Assembly (NCBI GenBank): GCA_022402565.1
Contig: JAKRSC010000008.1
Coordinates: 202,882 to 266,881, forward strand
Source: Hydrotalea sp.
GTDB taxonomy: Bacteria; Bacteroidota; Bacteroidia; Chitinophagales; Chitinophagaceae
Reading direction: 5' to 3'
DNA: 64,000 nucleotides
Each line of letters begins with the position of its first letter. The first letter of the stretch is position 1. Under the pieces are notes generated by a model. That model was not told where the DNA came from. It saw nothing but the letters and a program-made list of their open reading frames with translations, and searched no databases. Both the position numbers and the translations under genes were made by a program. Below are positions 56,259-64,000 of the stretch, piece after piece.

Positions 56259-56604
56259 GCTACAAGTTCGAACCATCGCCTCAATTCGTTGGGGAGGAAA
56301 GTCCGGACAGCATAGGGCAACCAGCCGGTGAAGAGCCGGGTCTCAGTCAAATGAGAACAGACAGTGCCACAGAAAATAACCGCCACAACCTAGTTGTGGT
56401 AAGGGTGAAAATACAGGGTAAGAGCCTGTGTTACTTGCAGGTAACTGAAAGTAAGGGTAAACCTCTGGTGCTGTAATGCCATGTATAGGAGCGTTTGAGA
56501 GCGGCTCGTTCAAGCTCCAGGGTAGGCAGCAAGAACCCAACAGCAATGTTGGGTCCAGATAAATGATGGTTTAGAAACAGAATCCGGCTTACGAGGCTTG
56601 TAGT
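56259..56604 (+). ncRNA. rnpB: RNase P RNA, bacterial class A
   Basis: Catalytic RNA of RNase P, which cuts 5' leaders from tRNA precursors. The ends pair as helix P1 (CTACAAG 56260-56266 with CTTGTAG 56597-56603). The universal core element GAGGAAAGTCCGGAC (P4/J3-4) lies near the 5' end and its partner ACAGAATCCGGCTTA near the 3' end. The ACAGTGCCACAGAAA segment and the GGTAAGGGTGAAA region are also diagnostic. Open frames inside this region are not genes. Confidence 0.97.
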
Positions 56605-56688
56605 CATTTTTGGCATTGTTTATGCACCCTAAAATAAGGGGGCTAAAAAAATGAGGTGTAATTGTAATTTTATACCTGAGTACAACAC

Positions 56689-59600
56689 ATGGTAAAATAT
56701 TTTCTTGTCACATTTCTTAGTGTGTTCTTTCTATCTCAGGTAGTAAGCGGACAATGTTTGCAAGTTCAATTGCAAGGTCCAAGTTGTACGGGTAGTGATC
56801 AAAAATTAAGAGCAACCATTACACCAGCACCTATGTCAATTAGTTGGTTTAGGGGCAACCAAGAAGTTGGGCGTTCAAGCACAGGTTGGGATACCACAGG
56901 TGTTGCAGTTGCTGGAGCACAAGGAGGTGGTATGGGAGCTTCTCAATTGGTTGCACCAACCTATACATGGGTTACACAGGGTGGAGATTTTATAGTTTCT
57001 GATAGAGGCAACCATAGAATTCAAGAATGGGAAAAAGATGCAGGATTTGGTATAACCAGAGCAGGTGGGTTTGGTGCAGGATCTTCTTCTAATCAGCTGA
57101 ACTTGCCAGGGAAGTTTTTTGTAGTGGGAAATAACTTTTTCATTGCAGATACTGAAAATAACAGAATCATTCAGTTTACAAGGGGCAATTTGGTTGGTTT
57201 TCCTGTGTTTGGTGGTGTTAGAGGAAGTGAAATGAATCAATTGAATGCACCCGAAGCAGTTGCATTAGATGCTTCGGGCAATATGTATATAGCAGATAAA
57301 GGGAATCATAGAATTTTATTTGTTCCCGCTGGATCAACTACTGGAAATGTATTTGCTGGTTTAACAGGAGTGCCAGGTGATGCATTGAATCGGCTTAATT
57401 CTCCTGTTTCTGTTTTTCTTAGAAATAATTGGTTATATGTTACTGATGCACTCAACCATAGAGTTCTTCGTTATCCTGTTACTGGGGGGGATGGAGAACT
57501 TGTTGCAGGTGGCACTCAAGGTATTGCAGCAAACCAATTGAACGAACCCAACGATTGTTATGTTGATGAACAAGGAAATTTATTGGTGGCTGATATGAAT
57601 AACCATCGTATTCAATACTTCGCCAATAACAATCCAAATGCAACAACAGTAGCTGGTAGCGCAGCTGGTATTACAGGTAGCAGTTTGCAAAGGTTGCAAA
57701 ATCCATCCAGCGTATTTTTGGATGCAAACAGAAATTTATATGTAACCGATCGTCAAAATTTTCGTGTATTACGATTTGATTTCAAGTCGATTGATTTGAC
57801 TTTTGAACCCAAAGAACCAGGTACTTACCGAGTAGTAGCCACTGCTTTTTCTTTATGCACTGCAGCTTCAAATAACTTTACAGTTTCTCAAGGACCTACA
57901 ATTACTATATCAGGCAATAGAAGTATTTGTGCAGGCGGAGAGGCTACTTTAATTGCTTCTGGTGTAGCAAGTGGTACTTACAGATGGAGCCCAGCGGCAA
58001 CTTTAGATGTTGCAACGGGTGCTACAGTTAGAGCTCGTCCGCTTCAAACAACAACATATACTGTTCGTTCATCAGATGTAAATGGATGTGAGGGTGTAGC
58101 TACATTTACACTCACTGTTTTATCGAGTGGATCGGGAACGAATGTTGTGTTAAGAGGGCCACAATGTTTAAATGATAGTTTACTAACAGTTAGTGTGCGC
58201 CCAAGACCTCGTCAAATTACATGGATTAGAAATGGGCTTGTTGAGAAAGAGGAAACATCTGTTTGGAATCCACAAGGTTTTATTGCAGCGGGGGGCAACG
58301 GTATGGGAGTGGCGTTAAATCAGCTAAACCTTCCAACTGGTGTAGCCGTTGACGCTGCTGGTAATTTGTTTGTTGCTGATAGAGATAACTTTAGGGTAAT
58401 GCGTTGGACTCCAGATGGCCTAACTGCTTCTGTTGAAGCTGGAGCAACGGGTGCTGGTGCAGGTACTTCGCAAGTTGGAAGACCAACTAAAGTTTTTTTG
58501 GATGATCGAGGCTTTATGTATGTTGTTGAAAGTCAAAATCACCGGATACAAAGATTTGCTTTAGGAACCAATGCACCAGGAGAAGTCATTGCAGGAGTAT
58601 CGGGTGTTCCAGGCTCTAGGGCTAATGAACTCAGAAATCCTGAAGGAGTATATGTTGATAGCAGAGGAAATATGTATGTAGCCGATGCGGGAAATAATAG
58701 GATTCAATATTACCCAAATGGAAAACTTGTAGGGGAAACAATTATTGGAGATACTGTGAGTGGTTTCACTGAAAGAAGGTTGTTTAGTCCAAGAGCAGTT
58801 ACAATTGATGCTGCAGGAAATATTTATGTGGCAGACGGTTTAAATCATCGTATTCAGCGTTTCCCTCCAATTGGATCACCAGGCTCCAATATAGGAACTA
58901 CAGTTGCTGGTGGATTTGGAGCTGGTGCAAATGCAAATCAGCTAAATGAGCCCAACGATGTTGTGGTGGATGCTTTTGGAAATTTATTCATTGCAGATAT
59001 GAATAACCATCGCATTCAAATGTGGCAACCGGAGGCAACTAGCGGATTAACTGTTGCCGGAAGGAAAGATGGAAAATCTGGTTTTGAACTAGATGAACTT
59101 CAAAACCCAAGCGGTGTAGCTTTAGATATTAATAATAATCTCTTTGTAGCTGATCGTCAGAACCTAAGGGTTATGCGATTTAGTAGTACCGTTTTGGATA
59201 CCATGTACAGGCCAACAAAAGCGGGAGATTACACAGTAAACGTGGCCGTTTCGCAAAATTGTGGAACACTTTCTAATGTGGTTAGAATTGCCGAAACGCC
59301 TAACATAGTTGTTACAGGTAACACCAATGTTTGTTTGAATAATAGCACCATTTTAAGATTATCGGGTGGAAGAGATTATGTATGGACACCACAAACCAAT
59401 GTGGTTAAGTTATCTGATTCCACATTTCGTATAACTCCAATTGTTTCTCAGAGCTATTCTATTCAAAGTGCTGCAACCAATGGCTGTGTTGGGCGTACAC
59501 GAATTTCAGTTACAGTTGGACAGCCATTACAGGTTACACTCTCAGGTCCTAACTGTATCAATGCAGGAGATTTAGTGATTAATAGTTCACCAGCACCTGT

Positions 59601-61437
59601 TGCACTAAATTGGTTTAGAAATGATACCATTGTTCGATCTGAAGTTGCTTCATTTACAACAACACCTACCATTGTTGCAGGAGCTCAAGGGCCAGGTTCA
59701 TCACTCAATCAATTTCAAAATCCGCATGGCATGTTTGTAATGCCAGATGGAACATTCATAGTAACCGATGCCTCTAATTTTAGAGTATTGAGGTTCCCAG
59801 CAAATAGTGCAAGCGGCACGCCTGGTGAATTTTTATTAGGAGATGGTGATGGAAATGGTCCAAGGCAGTTGCGTTTTCCTACAGGTATTTTTGTTGATAC
59901 AGCTAGAAGGATTTTTGTGATAGATCAAGTAAATAATCGTATTCAAAGATTTGCATGGGGTAGTAGAGAAGGTGTTACAGTTGCAGCTGGAGGAGGGAAG
60001 GGCAATGCTTTAAACCAGCTTGACTCGGCCATGGGAATCTATGTTACCCAAAGTGGGATGATTTACGTAAGTGATACAAAGAATCATAGAGTACTCAGGT
60101 ATGGTCCGAATAGTGTAGCGGGGACTGTAGTTGCAGGGGGTAATGGAGTTGGTTTAGGTGCTTCGCAACTTAATGAGCCTATGGGAATTTGGGTAGATGA
60201 ATTAAGTGGCGATTTATATATAGCTGATAGCCGTAATCATAGAATTATGAGATACAGAGAGGGCTTGCGTTCTGGTGAAAGAATTGCAGGTACTGGATTT
60301 GCTGGGTCTGATTTAGGAAGTTTGAGAACGCCCACAGATATTATTGTACATCCAAATGGCGATTTATTTATTTGCGATGGTGGCAATCATCGTATTCTGC
60401 GTATTAGAGCAAACACAACAAATATTGCAGTGGTTGCAGGAAGTCCAAATGGAGGCAGTGGATCAACAGGTAATCTATTGAATGGGCCTTTTAAAATATT
60501 TATAGATCAAGCAGGAAGATTATGGGTGACAGAGTTAGGTAATATTCGTATATCTCGATATGGTTTAACACCTATTAGCTCACCTAATAATTATAGACCT
60601 GTTTTGCCAGGTACACATTATGCAGTTCTTACCAGTGCAACTGGTTGTTCAATAACAACTGATACAATTAGGGTTTTAACAGGTACACAACCAGCACCTC
60701 CTATAGCAAGAGATACCACGGCATGTTTTAATGGGCCATCTCCAGTCATCAATGTAATGGGAAATAATTTGAGATGGTATCCAACTGCAACTTCTAATCA
60801 AGGCTCTGCCACTCAACCAATTGTACCTACAAATTTGGTAACCACTCAATCATTGTGGCTTACACAGAGAAGCATAACTGGCTGCGAAAGTAATAGAGTA
60901 AGAGTGAATGTGAGGGTTGCAGGATTACCAAATGCAAGGTTGGTAGTAGAAGGTAAATCGGCTTTGGTACCAGGCGATACAACTCTTTTAAAAGCCCAGA
61001 GCGACTCATCTGTTACACAGTTTAGATGGTTCTATAACAATAATCCATTGTTGTTTTCTGGAAGAGATTTGAAAATCAATTTTAGTAATACAGGAAATTA
61101 CATGGTTGATTTAGTAAGTCCTGAAGGTTGTATTAGAAGAAGTCCAACTGTAGCTATAACAAGGGCTGAACCAGAAGATCGGTCATTATACTTATTCCCT
61201 AACCCTGCGCGCGACCAAGTAAATCTCTATTTCTCTGCACGACAAAACAATATTGTATTTGTAAAAATCATTTCATCATTTGGACGAGTTATGCGCAATG
61301 AGCGTACGAATGTGAACTCGGGACTAAATGTGTTAAGAGTGAATATTGCAGATTTACAACCTGGTTCCTATACCATACAGGTTATGAATAATTTTGGTGA
61401 TTTGTTGGGATCTCGTCAGTTAATTAAAATGAGATAA
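56689..61437 (+). CDS. Giant secreted NHL-repeat protein, three six-bladed propellers, T9SS C-terminal domain
   Basis: 1582 residues. A signal peptide (about 1-22, VVSGQ) is followed by three homologous modules starting near residues 24, 485 and 948. Each has an Ig/PKD-like segment with a GPxC motif (GPSC, GPQC, GPNC) and six NHL blades of the form D-x-x-G-N-x-Y/F-V/I-A-D-x-x-N-x-R-I/V. After the third module come two or three Ig-like domains and a C-terminal sorting domain of the type IX secretion system (about 1500-1582, LYLFPNPARDQVNLYF). So it is predicted to be surface-exposed or released; binding target unknown. Its stop abuts the stop of the convergent gene. Confidence 0.9.
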   Translation: MVKYFLVTFLSVFFLSQVVSGQCLQVQLQGPSCTGSDQKLRATITPAPMSISWFRGNQEVGRSSTGWDTTGVAVAGAQGGGMGASQLVAPTYTWVTQGGDFIVSDRGNHRIQEWEKDAGFGITRAGGFGAGSSSNQLNLPGKFFVVGNNFFIADTENNRIIQFTRGNLVGFPVFGGVRGSEMNQLNAPEAVALDASGNMYIADKGNHRILFVPAGSTTGNVFAGLTGVPGDALNRLNSPVSVFLRNNWLYVTDALNHRVLRYPVTGGDGELVAGGTQGIAANQLNEPNDCYVDEQGNLLVADMNNHRIQYFANNNPNATTVAGSAAGITGSSLQRLQNPSSVFLDANRNLYVTDRQNFRVLRFDFKSIDLTFEPKEPGTYRVVATAFSLCTAASNNFTVSQGPTITISGNRSICAGGEATLIASGVASGTYRWSPAATLDVATGATVRARPLQTTTYTVRSSDVNGCEGVATFTLTVLSSGSGTNVVLRGPQCLNDSLLTVSVRPRPRQITWIRNGLVEKEETSVWNPQGFIAAGGNGMGVALNQLNLPTGVAVDAAGNLFVADRDNFRVMRWTPDGLTASVEAGATGAGAGTSQVGRPTKVFLDDRGFMYVVESQNHRIQRFALGTNAPGEVIAGVSGVPGSRANELRNPEGVYVDSRGNMYVADAGNNRIQYYPNGKLVGETIIGDTVSGFTERRLFSPRAVTIDAAGNIYVADGLNHRIQRFPPIGSPGSNIGTTVAGGFGAGANANQLNEPNDVVVDAFGNLFIADMNNHRIQMWQPEATSGLTVAGRKDGKSGFELDELQNPSGVALDINNNLFVADRQNLRVMRFSSTVLDTMYRPTKAGDYTVNVAVSQNCGTLSNVVRIAETPNIVVTGNTNVCLNNSTILRLSGGRDYVWTPQTNVVKLSDSTFRITPIVSQSYSIQSAATNGCVGRTRISVTVGQPLQVTLSGPNCINAGDLVINSSPAPVALNWFRNDTIVRSEVASFTTTPTIVAGAQGPGSSLNQFQNPHGMFVMPDGTFIVTDASNFRVLRFPANSASGTPGEFLLGDGDGNGPRQLRFPTGIFVDTARRIFVIDQVNNRIQRFAWGSREGVTVAAGGGKGNALNQLDSAMGIYVTQSGMIYVSDTKNHRVLRYGPNSVAGTVVAGGNGVGLGASQLNEPMGIWVDELSGDLYIADSRNHRIMRYREGLRSGERIAGTGFAGSDLGSLRTPTDIIVHPNGDLFICDGGNHRILRIRANTTNIAVVAGSPNGGSGSTGNLLNGPFKIFIDQAGRLWVTELGNIRISRYGLTPISSPNNYRPVLPGTHYAVLTSATGCSITTDTIRVLTGTQPAPPIARDTTACFNGPSPVINVMGNNLRWYPTATSNQGSATQPIVPTNLVTTQSLWLTQRSITGCESNRVRVNVRVAGLPNARLVVEGKSALVPGDTTLLKAQSDSSVTQFRWFYNNNPLLFSGRDLKINFSNTGNYMVDLVSPEGCIRRSPTVAITRAEPEDRSLYLFPNPARDQVNLYFSARQNNIVFVKIISSFGRVMRNERTNVNSGLNVLRVNIADLQPGSYTIQVMNNFGDLLGSRQLIKMR

Positions 61438-62292
61438 TTAAGGATTGCATTGATCGCAGGTTCCTGGGTCGGCAAAGGGTTTTTCGGCTGATTTTTTTTC
61501 TTCAAAATTGCAATGGCTGCACTTCCGAATATAAAAAGCAGTATTCCTTGTTGGCATATTACACCACGCACATGGTAATCCTGATTCTACTGATTGAATG
61601 GCAAATCCTGGAATAGAGCAGTTTGGACAATAGCTCTTCATATTCTCAATCAGTTTTTTTCCAGCTTCAAAAATATTTTTTTGTCTAACCGGATTTCGCA
61701 TTGCACGTAAGTCTGTTTCAAGAATAATTGGTGCAGTTTCATGTTTACTCAAAAGAATAAATTGTTCTTCTAATTCTTGCAGCGAGTATAGGTTTTTGAT
61801 GATGATTCTGTCCTCAACTTTTTTCTCTTGGCTCATTAAAATAATTCCCGTTTCAGGAAATCCTAGTTTTCCAACAAACTGATTTGCTTCACGCCAATTT
61901 GAAGTAGTTAGTCGAGCTGCATTTGATTGAAGGCTAGTGTATTCAGACCAAACGTACACGTTTTGAATTGGCTCATGTAAGAGTAGCACTTCAACATTTA
62001 CATGCAGCAGTGGCATGTCGGGGTAAGGGAAAAATGCACCTTCACTTACTATGATTACGCCATTTGGTTGAATGATTCTTGCAGCTGCAAGCTTTTGTAA
62101 AGCAGTCCCTTTTTGGTCAGATGGCCTTTCTATTTCACCAGAGAAAGTTCCAAATATATCTGTATCGAGCTGAAGTGTTTGAATACTTTGTTGAAACTCA
62201 TTTTCAAATAAAGTGGATAAGATGGCTGCTTTTTCGTGTTTAGTGGCCATCCAAAAATGCATGTTTTGCCAACGGAATTTATTCTCCGTCAT
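61438..62292 (-). CDS. DUF6671-like protein with C-terminal zinc ribbons
   Basis: 284 residues. The N-terminal 215 residues resemble the DUF6671 family (MATKHEKAAIL start region, LETDLRAMRNPVRQKNI motif). The C-terminus has four CxxC knuckles (CPNC, CAWC, CSHC, CDQC), enough for two zinc ribbons. Function unknown; no catalytic motif is evident. Its ATG overlaps the Nudix stop as ATGA, so the two proteins are translationally coupled. DUF assignment is from memory of the motif and should be tested. Confidence 0.65.
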   Translation of the reverse strand: MTENKFRWQNMHFWMATKHEKAAILSTLFENEFQQSIQTLQLDTDIFGTFSGEIERPSDQKGTALQKLAAARIIQPNGVIIVSEGAFFPYPDMPLLHVNVEVLLLHEPIQNVYVWSEYTSLQSNAARLTTSNWREANQFVGKLGFPETGIILMSQEKKVEDRIIIKNLYSLQELEEQFILLSKHETAPIILETDLRAMRNPVRQKNIFEAGKKLIENMKSYCPNCSIPGFAIQSVESGLPCAWCNMPTRNTAFYIRKCSHCNFEEKKSAEKPFADPGTCDQCNP

Positions 62293-62711
62293 TTAATTAA
62301 CTCTGCTTCTTTTAAAATTTGAATAATGTTTGGATATGTATCTTCAATATACTTTCCAAGTTCGTTTGTCCTCACCCATTTTGCTTCTTCAATATCTTCA
62401 TTTTTTTGAGGGACAAGCTGGCTGGTTGAATGTGTTTCCATTAAATACCAATGCGAAATTTTAGTAACATCTTGCTTTAACCAATTATCAAAATAGTCGT
62501 GGGTTGTTGTTCCAACAAATTGCTTGATTTCAACTTGCTGCAATCCAGTTTCTTCTTTCACTTCTCTAATTGCACAATCCTCAATGGTTTCAGTTTCTTC
62601 CATTTTACCTTTTGGTAAATCCCATTTGCCTCTTCTGAAAATGAGCAGTAGCTCTTTGTTTGCGTTTACTACCAGTCCGCCCGCAGCAATTAAAGTCATT
62701 TTTTTCAACAT
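62289..62711 (-). CDS. Nudix hydrolase
   Basis: 140 residues with a complete Nudix box: GKMEETE at 35-41 and REVKEETG at 49-56 (pattern G-x5-E-x7-REUxEE). It hydrolyses a nucleoside diphosphate linked to some moiety; the substrate is not defined by the box. Short leader; divergent from pyrE with 48 bases between the two starts. Coupled to the downstream zinc-ribbon protein. Confidence 0.92.
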   Translation of the reverse strand: MLKKMTLIAAGGLVVNANKELLLIFRRGKWDLPKGKMEETETIEDCAIREVKEETGLQQVEIKQFVGTTTHDYFDNWLKQDVTKISHWYLMETHSTSQLVPQKNEDIEEAKWVRTNELGKYIEDTYPNIIQILKEAELIK

Positions 62712-62759
62712 AGTGTAAAATTACAATTTCTTTTCCAGCCCTCATAGTAACTTCGTTGT

Positions 62760-63392
62760 ATGACAAATGAAAAAGCAGTCGCAGAAAAATTGTTACAAGC
62801 AGGAGCTGTTCAGTTAAGACCTCAAGCACCTTTTACGTGGGCAAGTGGTTGGAAAAGTCCAATTTATTGCGATAATAGAAGGGTGTTATCTTTTCCTTAT
62901 ATCCGAGATTTTATAAAGAGTGAATTGTGTAATGTAATTTTTGAAAAGTTCCCAGATGCCGATGCATTAGCTGGGGTTGCTACTGCTGGTATTGCATGGG
63001 GTGCAATGGCGGCTGACCAGTTAAAGCTTCCTTTTTTATATGTGCGTCCTAAGCCGAAAGAACATGGTATGGGTAATCAGATAGAAGGAGCGGTTGTACC
63101 AGGACAAAAAGTTATAGTTGTTGAAGACCTAATTTCAACTGGAAAAAGTAGTTTGCAGGTTGTAGAGGTTTTGAGGAATGCTGGCGTTGAAGTAGTTGGT
63201 ATGGCAGCAATTTTTTCATACGGATTTCCAGTTGCTGAAGAAGCGTTTCAAACTGCACAAGTATCACTAGAAGTTTTAACAGATTATGCTCATTTAGTTG
63301 CTTTAGCAGTTGAAAAAGGAACTGTTGAAGTAGGTACAGCAGATTTATTACTCGAGTGGAGAAAAGATCCCGCAACTTGGCAAGGTGTTTGA
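62760..63392 (+). CDS. pyrE: Orotate phosphoribosyltransferase
   Basis: Makes orotidine 5'-monophosphate from orotate and PRPP in de novo pyrimidine synthesis. 210 residues with the PRPP-binding motif VIVVEDLISTGKS (118-130), the TWASGWKSPIYCDNR N-terminal substrate segment (26-40) and the flexible loop RPKPKEHGMGNQIEG (96-110). Full length. No other pyr genes lie nearby. A secreted CxxC protein gene begins 22 bases downstream. Confidence 0.96.
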   Translation: MTNEKAVAEKLLQAGAVQLRPQAPFTWASGWKSPIYCDNRRVLSFPYIRDFIKSELCNVIFEKFPDADALAGVATAGIAWGAMAADQLKLPFLYVRPKPKEHGMGNQIEGAVVPGQKVIVVEDLISTGKSSLQVVEVLRNAGVEVVGMAAIFSYGFPVAEEAFQTAQVSLEVLTDYAHLVALAVEKGTVEVGTADLLLEWRKDPATWQGV

Positions 63393-63414
63393 TAATTTTA
63401 ATAAAAGCATTCAA

Positions 63415-63825
63415 ATGAAACGAATAGTATTCTTTTTTTCATTGGTTTTATTGAGTTTGTCTGTTGTGCAAGGACAGGTGATGTCTAAAAAGGCTGAATG
63501 GTTAACTATAAAATCGGCTAATTTAAAATGCTGGGAATGTAAAGAGCGACTAGAGAAGTATTTGCTCATGGCAAGTAAAACTGAAATGGAAGGAGGAATT
63601 ACACAAATGAAATTTAATCTTCTTCAAGGAGAATTAAGGGTTCTTTATTTTCCAGACAGAGCAACTCCAGAAATGATAAGAGCCGCAATTAATAATGCTG
63701 GATTTGACGCAGATGAAGAAAAGGCCGAAGAATTTGCTTATAAAAAGTTGCCTCCAATTTGTAAACGTGCAGAAGATGGGGGAGGTCCTCAACCGCGAAA
63801 GCCATGCCATGTTCCTCCTCTATAA
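63415..63825 (+). CDS. Secreted protein with a heavy-metal-associated-like CxxC domain
   Basis: 136 residues: signal peptide (about 1-21, SVVQGQ) and a ferredoxin-like HMA-type domain with the metal motif CWEC (39-42) after TIKSANLKC. The C-terminal tail is Pro/Cys/His-containing (KPCHVPP) and may add ligands. Possible periplasmic metal binding; HMA homology is inferred from motif and size. The longer frame starts at a GTG inside pyrE, so the ATG at 63415 is preferred. Probably co-transcribed with pyrE. Confidence 0.75.
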   Translation: MKRIVFFFSLVLLSLSVVQGQVMSKKAEWLTIKSANLKCWECKERLEKYLLMASKTEMEGGITQMKFNLLQGELRVLYFPDRATPEMIRAAINNAGFDADEEKAEEFAYKKLPPICKRAEDGGGPQPRKPCHVPPL

Positions 63826-63826
63826 C

Positions 63827-64000
63827 TTAAAATAGGGAAAGTTTTTGTCGCGTAGAATAATCAACGGGCACTTTCAGGTAAATACCTTTTTTACCAACTC
63901 GAGTAGTTCCCTTTATATCAATCTGCACCTCTTCATTAAAAAGAACTGTAAAAGCGTTCTTCCAAATTCCTTTCATATCAACATGCATCTTTGAAGGTAA
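63827..64000 (-). CDS. C-terminal end of an LEA14-like/DUF family protein (5' end outside window)
   Basis: 57 codons remain, ending in TAA at 63827. The visible sequence (VQIDIKGTTRVGKKGIYLKV, then DYSTRQKL) has the alternating strand pattern of the LEA14/water-stress beta-sandwich found in Bacteroidota lipoproteins. The gene begins beyond the window. Assignment is tentative. Confidence 0.5.
   Translation of the reverse strand, partial: LPSKMHVDMKGIWKNAFTVLFNEEVQIDIKGTTRVGKKGIYLKVPVDYSTRQKLSLF

Noticed and set aside
56343..56616. Minus-strand frames inside the RNase P RNA gene
   Set aside because: The region is a structured RNA with conserved core elements; the frames are incidental.
56623..56660. 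CCCT-AAAATA-AGGG hairpin as terminator of rnpB
   Set aside because: Only 4-5 bp and no following T-run (the following bases are CTAAAAAAATG). The true 3' end signal is not clear.

Overview
The window is an AT-rich chromosomal segment of a Bacteroidota bacterium, most likely from the Chitinophagales (inference). The signs are TAnnTTTG promoter boxes in front of many genes, weak or absent Shine-Dalgarno sequences, a T9SS-type C-terminal sorting domain, a TonB-dependent receptor with a carboxypeptidase-regulatory-like domain, an HU-CCDC81 protein, and family members typical of that phylum. I see no rRNA operon, insertion sequence, prophage, CRISPR array or plasmid function. This is mostly core genome, with a few envelope or secreted modules in between.

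Layout. 1-6.4 kb: the end of an OmpA-family gene, then a leftward run DUF3817 - bifunctional nuclease - ispE - plsC - priA - murB (isoprenoid, phospholipid, replication restart and peptidoglycan functions). 6.5-9.2 kb: a lipoprotein and etfB-etfA with promoter and terminator. 9.3-20.1 kb: the translation and transcription block Xer recombinase - hpf - tRNA-Thr/Tyr/Gly/Thr - tuf - tRNA-Trp - secE - nusG - rplK - rplA - rplJ - rplL - rpoB. The block stops after rpoB at a strong terminator, and rpoC is not there. 20.1-32.8 kb: a cold-shock-domain protein, an orphan ABC ATPase, ahcY divergent from an Lrp-family regulator, a SIMPL protein, a pseudouridine synthase, GNAT-valS, a DEDDh exonuclease/GIY-YIG fusion, tex and a thioesterase.

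32.9-46.3 kb: a rightward TPR - outer-membrane barrel - HU/membrane-anchor - methyltransferase cluster, then RNase Z with a STAS protein, clpC, a small membrane protein, aconitase and a PspC protein. 46.3-56.2 kb: an ABC-F ATPase, a DUF3347 lipoprotein with a TonB-dependent receptor, a secreted unknown, thrS-infC (without the usual rpmI-rplT) and a DUF2027/Smr protein. 56.2-64 kb: RNase P RNA, a 1582-residue secreted protein of three six-bladed NHL propellers, a zinc-ribbon protein coupled to a Nudix hydrolase, pyrE, a secreted CxxC metal-binding-like protein, and the end of an LEA14-like gene.

Themes. Translation genes share a promoter core followed by a G/C-rich discriminator. Several -7 boxes lie so close to the start codon that transcripts should be leaderless or nearly so. 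Five convergent gene pairs meet stop codon to stop codon with 0-1 bp between them. Two classical operons (rpoBC and infC-rpmI-rplT) are split. Several start codons were placed downstream of the longest open frame, because the longest frame begins at TTG or GTG inside a promoter or leader.
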